A stretch of DNA of 64,000 nt, taken from contig NZ_JALJXP010000016.1 in the NCBI RefSeq assembly GCF_024170165.1, positions 98,179 through 162,178 on the forward strand, in the 5' to 3' direction. This document shows, piece after piece, positions 37,431-48,125 of the stretch (position 1 is its first letter; the number at the start of each line of letters is the position of its first letter). The position numbers and the translations under genes were made by a program. This stretch comes from Pseudomonas nitroreducens (GTDB lineage: Bacteria; Pseudomonadota; Gammaproteobacteria; Pseudomonadales; Pseudomonadaceae). Under the pieces are notes generated by a model, which searched no databases, was not told where the DNA came from, and was given only the letters and a program-made list of their open reading frames with translations.

Positions 37431-39578
37431 TCAAACGCGGAACTGATCCATCAACCCCTGCTGATGATTGGCCAGCTTGTTCAGCGACTGGCTGACCTGC
37501 GCCGATTCCTGCGCCTGGCTCGACAGCGATTCGGTCACGTCACGGATGCCGGCCACGTTGCGGTTGATCTCCTCGGCCACCGCGCTCTGTTCCTCGGCGG
37601 CGCTGGCGATCTGCAGGTTCATGTCGGTAATCACACCCACTGCGTCGCCGATACGCTTCAGTGCGGCAACCGCCTGTTCGACCTGGCTCACGCTGTCCTG
37701 CGCCTGGCGGTGGCTGTTGCTCATCGCGCCGACCACATCGCGGGTGCCGTTCTGCAGGCCTTCGATGACCTGGCGGATTTCCTCCACCGAGTCCTGGGTG
37801 CGCTTGGCGAGGTTGCGCACCTCGTCGGCGACCACTGCGAAACCGCGGCCGGCTTCCCCGGCGCGGGCGGCTTCGATGGCGGCGTTGAGCGCCAGCAGGT
37901 TGGTCTGCTCGGCGATGCCGCGGATCACCTCCAGCACCGAGCCGATCTGCTCGCTGCTGGCGGCAAGGCCTTCCACCTGGCTCATGGCGCTGCTCATGTC
38001 GCTGGCCAGTTCGTCGATCAGGCGGGTGGTGTTGTCGATCACATTGAGGCCATCACGGGTCGCGCCGTCGGCGCCGCGTGCGGCATCGGCGGCCATGGCG
38101 GCGCTGTTGGCGACGTCATGGGCGGTGGCGCTCATTTCCTGAGAGGCAGTGGCCACCTGGTCGACTTCGCGGAACTGCTGCTGCATGCCGGCGCTGGTCT
38201 GGCTGGCGATTTCCGAGGACTGGTCGGCGGTGGCCCGGGCGTCCTGCACCGAGGATTTCACGTCGCGGATGATCGGCTGCAGCTTGTCGAGGAAGCGGTT
38301 GAACCAGCCGGCCAGTTCGCCCAGCTCGTCCTTGCCGGCGTAGTCCAGGCGCTTGGTCAGGTCGCCTTCGCCACTGGCGATGTTGCGCAGCATGGCGGCG
38401 ACATTGAGGATCGGACGGGTCACGCCGCGGGCGGTGAGCCACACCAGCAGCAGGCCGACGATGGCGGCAGCAAGGCCGAACAGGGTCTGCCACAGCGCGC
38501 CGCTGGAGTTGCGTTCATCCAGTTGCTTCTGCAGTTCCAGCGCCGGAGCCAGCAGCACGTCCTGCGGCACGTCGAGCACTACCGCCCAAGGCTTGGTGGC
38601 ATCCGGGATCGGCAGCAGCGGCTCGAGCACGCGCAGCTGGCCGTCCTGTTCCAGCACCTGCGGACGACCGCCGGCCTGCAGGGACAGCAGCTCGGCGGCC
38701 TGGCCGGGAATGGCCTTGGCCAGCGGCTGGCCGAGCAGCGCTTCATCGCTGCTGTAGCCGGCGAGCAGGCCCGCCGGGCTGACGATGCTGACGCTGCCGG
38801 CACCGTCGTAGAGCTGGCTGTCGCCGTCGACTGAGAGCTTCTGCAGGCGGCTGAGGCTGATGTCGATGCCGATCACCGCGATGACCTTGCCCTGGTCGAT
38901 CAGCGGGAAGGTCACGGTGGTCATCAGCACCTTGGTGCCCGAGGCGCTGTCGAAATACGGGTTGAGCACGCAGGCCTTGCGGGTCTGCAGCGGGCACAGC
39001 TGCCAGGTGTTGAACGGGCTGCCGTCGAGCATGGCCGAGGTGTCGGCGATCATGTCTTCGGTGACCGCAAGACCGGTCATCTCGCCGGAGGCCTTCTGCG
39101 CCCAATAGGCGCCGAAGCGACCTTTCTCATTACTGCCGGCGTCGGGCTGGTCATGGAAGTCGGCGTCCTGGCCATCCAGCGCATCGGGCTCGAAGACCAC
39201 GTAGAGGCTGAGCAGGTTCGGGTTGCTCTTCAGGCCGTCGCGCACCAGTTGGTTGAGGTCCTTGCGCACGCTGGCGGCGTCCGCGCCGTGCTGGGTGCTC
39301 TGCTCGCGCAGTTGGGCGACCTGGCGGGAGAACTGGTTGCCGAAGTGGTAAACGTCGGTGAAGAAACGCTGGATGATCTCTGCCTGCTGCTCGCTGCGCG
39401 CCTGCATCCGCGACTTGGCCGCGTCCTTGAGCATGTCCGCGTTGGCCGCCTTGATCAGCTGCGCGTCGTGGTTCATCCGGAACAGCGAGAGGCCGACCAG
39501 CAGGCAGACGATGCAGAGCAGGCAGAGGCCGGTCAGCAGCGTGATCTTCCACTGGATCGAAAGGCGGGAAAGGGGCAT
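37431..39578 (-). CDS. Methyl-accepting chemotaxis protein with large dCache-type sensor
   Basis: A 715-residue chemoreceptor. TM1 is at about 10-32, a ~330-residue periplasmic double-Cache-like sensor spans 35-365, TM2 is near 372-392, then HAMP ([25 protein letters not shown]) and a signalling domain whose hairpin tip is [19 protein letters not shown]. Overall size and N-terminus resemble TlpQ, the histamine/polyamine receptor of P. aeruginosa, but that is from memory. No pentapeptide tether is present. It interrupts the fatty-acid block, lying between the two AMP-ligase units, and an amine ligand would fit the amine-oxidation locus downstream. Confidence 0.92.
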   Translation of the reverse strand: MPLSRLSIQWKITLLTGLCLLCIVCLLVGLSLFRMNHDAQLIKAANADMLKDAAKSRMQARSEQQAEIIQRFFTDVYHFGNQFSRQVAQLREQSTQHGADAASVRKDLNQLVRDGLKSNPNLLSLYVVFEPDALDGQDADFHDQPDAGSNEKGRFGAYWAQKASGEMTGLAVTEDMIADTSAMLDGSPFNTWQLCPLQTRKACVLNPYFDSASGTKVLMTTVTFPLIDQGKVIAVIGIDISLSRLQKLSVDGDSQLYDGAGSVSIVSPAGLLAGYSSDEALLGQPLAKAIPGQAAELLSLQAGGRPQVLEQDGQLRVLEPLLPIPDATKPWAVVLDVPQDVLLAPALELQKQLDERNSSGALWQTLFGLAAAIVGLLLVWLTARGVTRPILNVAAMLRNIASGEGDLTKRLDYAGKDELGELAGWFNRFLDKLQPIIRDVKSSVQDARATADQSSEIASQTSAGMQQQFREVDQVATASQEMSATAHDVANSAAMAADAARGADGATRDGLNVIDNTTRLIDELASDMSSAMSQVEGLAASSEQIGSVLEVIRGIAEQTNLLALNAAIEAARAGEAGRGFAVVADEVRNLAKRTQDSVEEIRQVIEGLQNGTRDVVGAMSNSHRQAQDSVSQVEQAVAALKRIGDAVGVITDMNLQIASAAEEQSAVAEEINRNVAGIRDVTESLSSQAQESAQVSQSLNKLANHQQGLMDQFRV

Positions 39579-39660
39579 GGCGTGGCGTCCTTGAGCAACA
39601 GGCAATTCTTTGAGGATTTATCGGCTTGTAAGGCGGCTACTTGAGCCGGGGCCTTAAATT

Positions 39661-40677
39661 TCAGGGCTCCTGGCGGATCAGCGCGCGGTACTGTCCGGGC
39701 GTCGATCCGGTCCATTTGCGGAAGGCCTTGTAGAAGGCACTGGTGTCGGCGAAACCCAGCTCCTCGGCCAGGTCGGCGAAGTTGCCGTCGCCGCTGTCCA
39801 GCCGGGCGATGGCGAGGTCGCGGCGCAGCTGGTCCTTGAGCGCCTGGTAGGACTGCCCTTCCGCCGCCAATTTGCGGCGCAGGGTCGAGGGCGCCATGTA
39901 GAAGTGCCCGGCGAGGGCGTCGAGGTCCGGCCAGCGTTCGAACTTGAGGCTGCGCAGGTAGGCCTTGGTGCGCGCGGCGAGGCTCTGCGGGTCGCGGTAG
40001 CGCACCAGGATGTTCGCTGGCGCGCCACCGAGGAAGCGCCGCAGCTCGCGTTCGTCACGGCGCACGGGGAGATCGAGCACCTCGGCATTGAACAGCAGGC
40101 GCGACTGGCGGCGGGCGAAATTGAGGTTCTCGGTGAACATCACCCGGTAGTCGGCGATGAAGTCCGGCTGCGGACAACGCAGTTCGATGGCCAGCACCGG
40201 AATCCGCCGCCCCACCAGCCAGCAGGCCAGGCCGTGCAGCATCAGCCACAGGGTGAAGTAGCAGAAGGCGCGCGGCGCCGGGCCTTCGGGTTCGTCGAGG
40301 ACGATGGCGGCCAAGCCTTCCTGGCGCGTCAGGCGCGGGCTGAAGTCGTCGAACACCAGGCCCATGAAGCGCAGCGCGGCGTTCATCGCCGCTTCCAGGG
40401 TCGGCTCGCGCACCGCCGCGGCGGTCATGAAGTTGAAGCTGCCGGACTTCATGCGTCGCGCGTTCATGCCGAAGAATTCGTCGTCCATTTCCTTCGCCAG
40501 GCGCAGCCAGAGCCGCGCGTAGGCCTGGCTGGAGACCCGCGCGTAGGGTTTGCCGAACAGCTCCAGGGCGATGCCGGCGCCGGCCAATAGCGGACCGTCG
40601 TCGCGGCCGGCGCGACGAAACTCGGCCAGCGCTTCGCTGACCAGGCGGATGGAGATGGTGCCCTTCTCTACGCCCAT
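39661..40677 (-). CDS. AraC-family transcriptional regulator (Arabinose_bd type)
   Basis: A 338-residue regulator with an N-terminal ~200-residue ligand domain of the type found in ArgR-unrelated AraC regulators such as those of OruR/FadR-like fatty-acid or amino-acid genes, and a C-terminal double HTH (LAGHFYMAPSTLRRKLAAEG near 250, then ADTSAFYKAFRKWTGSTPGQYR). Strong candidate to regulate the adjacent acyl-CoA synthetase. Its stop is about 80 bp from the chemoreceptor start. In PAO1 the corresponding position is PA2556 as recalled. Confidence 0.9.
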   Translation of the reverse strand: MGVEKGTISIRLVSEALAEFRRAGRDDGPLLAGAGIALELFGKPYARVSSQAYARLWLRLAKEMDDEFFGMNARRMKSGSFNFMTAAAVREPTLEAAMNAALRFMGLVFDDFSPRLTRQEGLAAIVLDEPEGPAPRAFCYFTLWLMLHGLACWLVGRRIPVLAIELRCPQPDFIADYRVMFTENLNFARRQSRLLFNAEVLDLPVRRDERELRRFLGGAPANILVRYRDPQSLAARTKAYLRSLKFERWPDLDALAGHFYMAPSTLRRKLAAEGQSYQALKDQLRRDLAIARLDSGDGNFADLAEELGFADTSAFYKAFRKWTGSTPGQYRALIRQEP

Positions 40678-40728
40678 GGCGCCCCGGCAAGCCGGGCGCG
40701 CGCCAAGGCGCAGGCCGGCGTCGAGCGA

Positions 40729-42408
<1,680 letters not shown>

Positions 42409-42909
42409 GGCTTTCCCTTGTTGTGCTTGTTCTGGGATCAACGCTGAACGATCGGCCCGGGCAGCGGTGTCAGACACCGGGGACCAACCTGCCCGCCGGA
42501 CTGACTGGCCGGTCGCGGGCTGCGAAGCATGTTTACGTTAACGTAAAGGTAAACGCAACCCTGACTATCGGCGACAGGCCGGGCCGGGCGTCTCCGCTCA
42601 TTGGAGGATAGTCAGTCACAAAGCGTGCCATCCGTCCTGAACGCCATATACGGCGGGGCTTTGAGAAGGTTTTAAGCCGATCTGAGGGAAGCGCTTGCGG
42701 TTGCATTTCGCAACAGCTCAGGCAAGCTGCCGCGCCGCGACTGCCAGCACGGCTTACGGCTTCTGCGCAGCGGGCAGCGCCGCGTCTCAATCTGTCGCAA
42801 TCTGAGACGCCCCGCGCCGCGTGCGCTATGGCGGACCTTGCATTAGAATTCGCCGAAAATGCCTACATGGATGTAGATACATTCCCACTCACGCTTGCGA
42901 ATCCCGTCC
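42409..42909. other. Divergent promoter region acyl-CoA synthetase / pbpG
   Basis: About 500 bp with no gene. It contains the LiuR-like operator (42532-42547) and a TGTC-N9-GACG element (42793-42809) resembling those upstream of the amine-oxidation genes. The remainder shows no other clear structure. Confidence 0.6.
42532..42547. promoter_or_regulatory. TTTACGTTAACGTAAA palindrome, LiuR/GnyR-type operator
   Basis: A perfect 16-bp palindrome upstream of the acyl-CoA synthetase. It matches the published style of LiuR-type MerR operators in proteobacteria (TTTACGT..ACGTAAA), which control leucine, valine and acyclic-terpene acyl-CoA genes. A partial third half (GTAAAC) follows immediately. The regulator is not in this window. 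Confidence 0.75.
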
Positions 42910-43842
42910 ATGACTAGTCGTCGTTCGATACTGAGCCTGCTGTTTGCCTGTGCCGCTGTTGTCTGTTCATCGAACACTTTTGCTGCCTCCACCGCCAAGG
43001 CGGCTTCCCCCAGGGAGCTGGTGCTCGCTTCCGGCAGCGCCCTGGTGGTCGACCTGGAGAACGGCAAGACCCTCTATTCCAGCAATCCCAACCTGGTAGT
43101 GCCCATCGCCTCGGTGACCAAGCTGATGACCGCCATGGTCACGCTGGACGCCAAGCTGCCGATGAACGAGCTGATCCCCGTGGACATCTCCGAGACCGCC
43201 GAGATGAAGGGCGTGTTCTCCCGCGTCCACCTGGGCAGCATGATCAGCCGCCAGAACATGCTGCTGCTGGCCCTGATGTCCTCGGAGAACCGCGCCGCCG
43301 CGAGCCTCGCCCACAACTACCCGGGCGGCTCGAAGGCCTTCGTCGCGGCGATGAACGCCAAGGCGAAATCCCTCGGCATGACCAGCACCCACTACGTCGA
43401 GCCCACCGGCCTGTCGATCCACAACGTCTCCGACGCCAACGACCTGATCCGCCTGGCCAAGGCCGCCTACACCTACCCGCAGATCCGTCAGCTGAGCACC
43501 ACGGCCACCAGCGACGCGCGCTTCAGCAAGCCCAGCTATTCGCTGAGCTTCTTCAACACCAACCCGCTGGTGCGCGCCGGCAAGTGGGACATCCGCCTGA
43601 CCAAGACCGGCTTCACCAACGACGCCGGCCACTGCCTGGTAATGGTCACCATGATGAATGGCCGTCCGGTCGCCCTGGCCCTGCTCGATGCCTTCGGCAA
43701 GCGCACCCACGTGGCCGACGCCGCGCGCATCCGCCGCTGGGTGGAAACCGGCGTCGCCTCGCCGGTGCCCGCCGTCGCCCTGCAGTACAAGGCCCAGCGC
43801 AGCCAGGCGCGCGCGGCCAACATCACGGCCACCGCCGAGTAA
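42910..43842 (+). CDS. pbpG: D-alanyl-D-alanine endopeptidase PbpG (PBP7-like)
   Basis: A 310-residue low-molecular-weight penicillin-binding protein (peptidase S11). Signal peptide about 1-27 (cleavage after TFA), then the three active-site motifs: SVTK (Ser68, Lys71), SEN (Ser125) and KTG (about 232). PBP7 cuts D-Ala-mDAP crosslinks in murein. The ATG at 42910 was chosen over an upstream TTG because it opens the signal peptide. The length matches E. coli PbpG (313). A stem-loop without T-run follows the stop. Confidence 0.95.
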   Translation: MTSRRSILSLLFACAAVVCSSNTFAASTAKAASPRELVLASGSALVVDLENGKTLYSSNPNLVVPIASVTKLMTAMVTLDAKLPMNELIPVDISETAEMKGVFSRVHLGSMISRQNMLLLALMSSENRAAASLAHNYPGGSKAFVAAMNAKAKSLGMTSTHYVEPTGLSIHNVSDANDLIRLAKAAYTYPQIRQLSTTATSDARFSKPSYSLSFFNTNPLVRAGKWDIRLTKTGFTNDAGHCLVMVTMMNGRPVALALLDAFGKRTHVADAARIRRWVETGVASPVPAVALQYKAQRSQARAANITATAE

Positions 43843-43855
43843 GCTCCTCCCCCGC

Positions 43856-43879
43856 GCTGGCGGAGTCCGCTCCGCCAGC
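43856..43879 (+). terminator. Stem-loop after pbpG
   Basis: GCTGGCGGAG and CTCCGCCAGC pair around TCCG just past the stop; no T-run, followed by a pyrimidine-rich stretch, so termination efficiency is uncertain. Confidence 0.55.
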
Positions 43880-44017
43880 CGCCCTCCTCGTCCCCTCTCC
43901 TTTCTCTTCATCTGCTTGTCGCTTCAGTCCTGCTGGATGGCGCTTCCGCCACTTATATGCCGATCATCATTCAATGCTAGTATGACGACCGTAATATTCG
44001 ATTGCCGGAGCCTTGCG

Positions 44018-44557
44018 ATGACCGAACTGACCCTCACCCGTGAACAGAAGATGGCCGCCTGGGAAGCGGCGGCCGCGCAGATGCGCCAACGCCTCGCCGA
44101 GCCCGGCGTGGTGTCGTTGCAGGAGTTGCGCGGCAAGACGCCCCGGGAATTCTTCGACGGCATTGGCGCTGGCGAGCTGCCCGCCCCGCCGATCAATGCG
44201 CTGATCGGCTTCGTTCCGCTGGAATGGGGCCAGGGTCGCTTCATCTTCCAGGGCACCCCGGACATGCGCCACTACAACCCACTGGGCACCGTGCACGGCG
44301 GCTATGCGGCCACCCTGCTGGACTCGGCCATGGGCTGCGCGGTGCACACCATGCTCGAACCGGGGCTGGGCTACACCACCACCGACCTGCGCATCAGCTA
44401 TATCCGCGCCCTGACCCGCGACACCGGGCCGATCCGCGCCGAAGGCACCCTGGTGCACATCGGTCGCTCCACCGCCCTGGCCGAAGGCCGCCTCTACGAC
44501 GTGGATGGCCGGCTCTACGCCACCGGCTCCACCACCTGCCTGATCCTCGGGCGCTGA
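44018..44557 (+). CDS. PaaI-family hotdog thioesterase
   Basis: A 179-residue single-hotdog thioesterase. The family motif HGGYAATLLDSAMGCA (about 92-107) contains the helix residues that bind and attack the acyl-CoA thioester, and the last strand block ALAEGRLYDVDGRLYATGSTTC is typical. Start at 44018 (GGAG upstream). The gene precedes a thiolase by 18 bp, so the two probably act together on a ketoacyl- or aromatic acyl-CoA, releasing trapped CoA. Substrate unknown. Confidence 0.9.
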   Translation: MTELTLTREQKMAAWEAAAAQMRQRLAEPGVVSLQELRGKTPREFFDGIGAGELPAPPINALIGFVPLEWGQGRFIFQGTPDMRHYNPLGTVHGGYAATLLDSAMGCAVHTMLEPGLGYTTTDLRISYIRALTRDTGPIRAEGTLVHIGRSTALAEGRLYDVDGRLYATGSTTCLILGR

Positions 44558-44575
44558 TCCCTCAGGAGACCGACC

Positions 44576-45709
44576 ATGACTTCTGTCGTCATCGCGGGTT
44601 ATGCCCGCTCCCCGTTCCATTTCGCCAAGAAGGGCGCGCTGATCGACGTGCGCCCGGACGACCTCGCCGCGCAGACGGTGAAAGGGCTGGTTGCGCGCAG
44701 CGGCCTCGACGCCCGGCTGATCGAGGACCTGATCATGGGCTGCGCCTACCCCGAGGCCGAACAGGGCATGAACCTGGCGCGCATCACCGGCTTTCTCGCC
44801 GGGCTGCCGGAAACCGTGGCCGGCGCCACGGTGAACCGCTTCTGCGGCTCGTCCATGACCTCCATTCACTTCGCTGCCGGGCAGATCCAGCTTGGCGCGG
44901 GGGATGCCTTCATCTGCGCCGGCGTGGAATCCATGACCCGCGTCCCCATGGGCGGCTTCAACCTCTCGCCCAACCCGCGCCTGCTGGCGGAGTTCCCCCA
45001 GGCCTACATGCCCATGGGGCAGACTGCCGAGATAGTCGCCGAGCGCTTTGGCATCTCCCGTGCGGACCAGGAAGCCATGGCCGTGGACTCCCACGCCAAG
45101 GCCGCCCGCGCCCGCGAGCAGGGCCTGCTGGCGGCGGAGATCGTGCCCATCGACACGCCCAATGGGGTGGTCAGCGAGGACGGCTGCATCCGCCCCGGCA
45201 CCAACCTGGAAGCGCTGGCGCAGCTCAAGCCGGCCTTCGGCGGCAGCGTCACCGCCGGCACCGCCTCGCCGCTCACCGATGGTGCGGCCGCCGTACTGGT
45301 GTGCAGCGAGGACTTCGCCCGCGCCAACGGGCTGGACATCCTGGCGCGGGTAAAGGCCGTCGCCGTGGTCGGCTGCCCGCCGGAAATCATGGGCATGGGC
45401 CCGCTCTACGCCACCCGCAAGCTGCTCGATCGCGCTGGATTGCGCATGGCCGACATCGACCTGGTGGAGATCAACGAGGCCTTCTCCAGCCAGGCGCTGG
45501 CCTGCCTGCGCGCTCTGGAGCTGGATAGCGACCGGGTCAACCTGCACGGCGGCGCCCTGGCCATCGGCCACCCACTGGGCGCCACCGGCGCGCGCATCAC
45601 CGGCAAGGCGGCGGCGCTGCTGAAGGACACCGGCGGGCGCTACGCCATCGCGACCCAGTGCATCGGCGGCGGACAGGGTGTGGCGACCTTGCTCGAAGCC
45701 GTTCGTTAA
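44576..45709 (+). CDS. Thiolase-family acetyl-CoA acyltransferase
   Basis: A 377-residue thiolase. Cys90 in [19 protein letters not shown] near 300, His in [16 protein letters not shown] and the second Cys in QCIGGGQG are intact. It is somewhat shorter than FadA-type enzymes. A second thiolase in the window (33-34 kb) belongs to another operon, so the two probably serve different chain types. Coupled with the upstream thioesterase. Confidence 0.93.
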   Translation: MTSVVIAGYARSPFHFAKKGALIDVRPDDLAAQTVKGLVARSGLDARLIEDLIMGCAYPEAEQGMNLARITGFLAGLPETVAGATVNRFCGSSMTSIHFAAGQIQLGAGDAFICAGVESMTRVPMGGFNLSPNPRLLAEFPQAYMPMGQTAEIVAERFGISRADQEAMAVDSHAKAARAREQGLLAAEIVPIDTPNGVVSEDGCIRPGTNLEALAQLKPAFGGSVTAGTASPLTDGAAAVLVCSEDFARANGLDILARVKAVAVVGCPPEIMGMGPLYATRKLLDRAGLRMADIDLVEINEAFSSQALACLRALELDSDRVNLHGGALAIGHPLGATGARITGKAAALLKDTGGRYAIATQCIGGGQGVATLLEAVR

Positions 45710-45736
45710 TCGTAGGGCGGTACGCCCTACGACGAT

Positions 45737-45790
45737 CCTTGTAGGAGCGCGCCATGCGCGCGATCGCGGGCATGGCCCGCTCCTACAGGG
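45737..45790. repeat. REP element, GATCGCGGGCATGGCCCG type
   Basis: Starts TGTAGGAGCGCGCC and ends GCTCCTACAG, enclosing GCGATCGCGGGCATGGCC; same class as at 29.4 and 59.1 kb. Confidence 0.85.
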
Positions 45791-45867
45791 GGGTGACTCT
45801 GCCCGCGATCATCCTTGAGCGCATGCCCTGTCTGCCCTGAATCACCTACCGCGCCCGCCCTGCGTTA

Positions 45868-45885
45868 GAATGACATCCAGCATTC
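45868..45885. promoter_or_regulatory. GAATG-N8-CATTC inverted repeat before TetR gene
   Basis: Short inverted repeat 23 bp before the TetR start; likely autoregulatory operator, inference. Confidence 0.4.
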
Positions 45886-45907
45886 CATGATCCGCAGGAG
45901 ACCGGTC

Positions 45908-46474
45908 ATGCGTTACTCCGAAGACCACAAGGCCCAGACCCGCGAACGCATCATCAACGAGGCGGCGCAGCGCTTCCGCAGCGAGGGCGTGGACGCCACC
46001 GGCCTGCAGACGCTGATGAAGGCGCTGGGCCTGACCCACGGCGGCTTCTACGCGCACTTCAAGTCCAAGGACGAGCTGGTGGAGATCGCCCTGCAGCAGG
46101 CCGCCGAGCAGTTGCGCCCGGTCGTCGACCAGCAGTTCGAGAAGGCCGATCCACTGCCTGGTTTCATCGACCAGTACCTCTCCCCCGGCCACCGCAACAC
46201 GCCCGGCAAGGGCTGCCCGCTGCCGACCATTTCCGCCGAACTGGGCGCGCGCGGCCATGCCAGCAGCACCACCGACACCATTGTCCAGGCGCGGATCGAC
46301 GCCATCGAAAAGGCGCTGCCGACCGAGCATGCCGAAGACGAGAGCGTGGCCCTGCTCGCCACCCTGATCGGTGCGCTGGTGCTGTCGCGCAGCGTGGCTG
46401 ATCCGCAGCTGTCCGACCGCATCCTGGAAAGCACCCGCCGGCACCTGAAGCGCGAGATCGGCGCGGCGGAGTAA
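45908..46474 (+). CDS. TetR-family transcriptional regulator
   Basis: A 188-residue TetR regulator. The N-terminal HTH (RERIINEAAQRFRSEGVDAT, then GLTHGGFYAHFKSKDELV) belongs to the AcrR/NemR-like group; a CPL motif near residue 100 (GKGCPLPTI) recalls cysteine-based electrophile sensors in that group. Start at 45908; an ATG 21 bp upstream is possible but less favourable. It faces the SDR gene convergently, and regulation of that gene or of the upstream thiolase is possible but unproven. Confidence 0.9.
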   Translation: MRYSEDHKAQTRERIINEAAQRFRSEGVDATGLQTLMKALGLTHGGFYAHFKSKDELVEIALQQAAEQLRPVVDQQFEKADPLPGFIDQYLSPGHRNTPGKGCPLPTISAELGARGHASSTTDTIVQARIDAIEKALPTEHAEDESVALLATLIGALVLSRSVADPQLSDRILESTRRHLKREIGAAE

Positions 46475-46507
46475 GCCTCCCAAAGCCGGCGCATGTGGCG
46501 CTTTCGC

Positions 46508-46582
46508 AGGGCGCATAACGCACCAGCGTTGTCCGCCGTTCAAGGGCCGGCGGACAACCTGTTCCAGGTTATTCGCCCTACG
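46508..46582. repeat. 75-bp imperfect palindrome, copy 1
   Basis: Begins AGGGCGCATAACGCACCAGC and ends GTTATTCGCCCTACG; left and right halves are largely complementary. A close direct copy is at 62834-62911. Confidence 0.85.
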
Positions 46583-46607
46583 CTCCTGCTAGCGCTGGAG
46601 TCTGACT

Positions 46608-46683
46608 GTAGGAGCGAGCTTGCTCGCGAATCGCCCAGCACCGTGCCTTGCGGGTTCGCGAGCAAGCTCGCTCCTACGAAAAG
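46608..46683. repeat. Inverted REP pair (REPIN)
   Basis: GTAGGAGCGAGCTTGCTCGC and its inverse TTCGCGAGCAAGCTCGCTCC separated by about 28 bp. Confidence 0.9.
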
Positions 46684-46707
46684 CGTCCACGCCATTTCAA
46701 ACCCGCA

Positions 46708-46735
46708 TAAAAAAGCCCCGGCACAAGGCCGGGGC
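46708..46735 (-). terminator. Terminator of SDR gene
   Basis: GCCCCGGC / GCCGGGGC hairpin with a T-run on the minus strand, about 25 bp past the SDR stop. Confidence 0.88.
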
Positions 46736-46761
46736 AAGCTTTTCGCCACTCAGTTACCCGA

Positions 46762-47568
46762 TCAAGCCAGCGCCACGCCATAACGCTGCGCCGGGGCGCT
46801 GCGCGACAGGTTCGGCGCCATCTTCAGGCGCGCGGCGGTGAAGGCTTCGAATTCGCCCGCATCCGGCAGCGCCGGCAGGGTCACCACTTCACCCTGGGCC
46901 AGGCCGGCCAGGGCGGCATCGACCATGTGGTTCACGTCCATCAGCATTTCCGCCGGCAGTGCGGAGATATCGGTGCCGGCGCGGTCCCAGATCTCGGTGC
47001 GGGTGGCGCCCGGCAGCACGGCCTGGATGCGCAGACCCAGCGGTGCCAGTTCCTGCTGCATGGACTGGGTCAGGTTGAGCACGAAGGCCTTGGTGGCGCT
47101 GTAGCTGCCGTTGAACAGTTCCGGTGCCAGGGCCAGCACCGAGGCCACGTTGATGATGGTGCCGCGACCGCGCCCGGCGAAGGCCTTGGCAGCAGCGCCG
47201 GCCAGCCGCGCGGTGGCGATGACGTTGAGTTCGATCATGCTTTCCAGCCGGTCCAGGTCGGTTTCCAGCAGCGTGCCGTTGAGCGCCACACCGGCGTTGT
47301 TCAGCAGCAGGCTGAGGCTGGCGTCCTCGGCCAGGCGGGCCTCGATGCGGGCGCGGTCTTCGCGGCGGGTCAGGTCGGCCTTCAGCACATCCACCGAGAC
47401 GCCGTATTCCTCACCGAGGCGCGCGGCCAGGGCCTCCAGGCGTTGCTGGTCGCGGGCCACCAGCAGCAGGTCGTAGCCCTGGGCGGCAAGGCGCTGGGCG
47501 TAGGTGGCGCCGATGCCGGAGGAAGCACCGGTGATCAGTGCGCGGCCCAGTTCGGATTTGGCATTCAT
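46762..47568 (-). CDS. Short-chain dehydrogenase/reductase
   Basis: A 268-residue classical SDR. NAD(P)-binding TGASSGIG (about 13-20), NNAGV near 92, catalytic Ser near 140 (VASVLAL) and YSATK near 154. The Ala/Arg after the first strand (VARDQQRL) suggests NADP(H). It resembles the DltE/YqjQ-like branch of unknown substrate. Single-gene transcript with its own terminator; the AT-rich promoter carries repeated ATATTAT boxes. Confidence 0.9.
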   Translation of the reverse strand: MNAKSELGRALITGASSGIGATYAQRLAAQGYDLLLVARDQQRLEALAARLGEEYGVSVDVLKADLTRREDRARIEARLAEDASLSLLLNNAGVALNGTLLETDLDRLESMIELNVIATARLAGAAAKAFAGRGRGTIINVASVLALAPELFNGSYSATKAFVLNLTQSMQQELAPLGLRIQAVLPGATRTEIWDRAGTDISALPAEMLMDVNHMVDAALAGLAQGEVVTLPALPDAGEFEAFTAARLKMAPNLSRSAPAQRYGVALA

Positions 47569-47673
47569 GGTTCTTTCTCCAGGGAGGCGCTCGCCCCGCT
47601 TGCAGGATTGGGTGGGCCGGGTGGCCGTCTGGAATGTCCGGCCACTTGAATTATGGCCGTCATCTGATTGCGA

Positions 47674-47694
47674 ATATTATGCCTATCATATTAT
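47674..47694. promoter_or_regulatory. AT-rich box with two ATATTAT repeats
   Basis: ATATTAT occurs twice with 7 bp between them, about 110 bp upstream of the SDR start in otherwise GC-rich DNA; promoter or operator, inference. Confidence 0.4.
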
Positions 47695-47905
47695 CTGTCA
47701 AGGCCCTCCCTGCGGTGCTGACGAACGGCCAGGAAGTCGCTGGCAAGCCTTGCGCGGCGGGCGGCGGACGCCATCCGGCAGTTTAGGTTGCCCATTCCAG
47801 AGCGCCCGCGAGAGGCTCGCGGACGTCTCCACACAAGAACAATCCCGGAGCGTCACCTGCACCTTGCTGCCTGTCTACGCACCGGAGCGATCCGGAGGAG
47901 GACAC

Positions 47906-48043
47906 ATGCGATTGCGCTGCTTTTTCCTGGGATGTGTTTGGGATGAAGGGAATCTGACCGAAGTCGGCCGCGTGCCGATGCTCTGCCAGCGCTGTGCGCG
48001 CTGCGGTGCACAGCGGTATCTCAGTCCCGAGCCGGAAATCTGA
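47906..48043 (+). CDS. PSPA7_2676-type Cys-rich small protein
   Basis: A 45-residue protein with the pattern CFFLGCVWDEG, CQRCARCG, which holds a CxxCxxC cluster able to bind a metal. I recognise it as the Pseudomonas family named after PSPA7_2676. Start at 47906 has GGAGGAG directly upstream. About 330 bp before it are otherwise without a gene, and a terminator hairpin follows. Function unknown. Confidence 0.8.
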   Translation: MRLRCFFLGCVWDEGNLTEVGRVPMLCQRCARCGAQRYLSPEPEI

Positions 48044-48058
48044 GGCCGGCCCAAAGAA

Positions 48059-48090
48059 AATGCCCGGAGCACCTGCGTGCTCCGGGCATT
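48059..48090. terminator. Hairpin between Cys-rich gene and peaD
   Basis: ATGCCCGGAGCAC and its complement around CTGC; lies between convergent stops and could end both transcripts. Confidence 0.75.
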
Positions 48091-48125
48091 CTGCTGTCGC
48101 TGCGTGAAGGTCAGCGGGCCACGAA

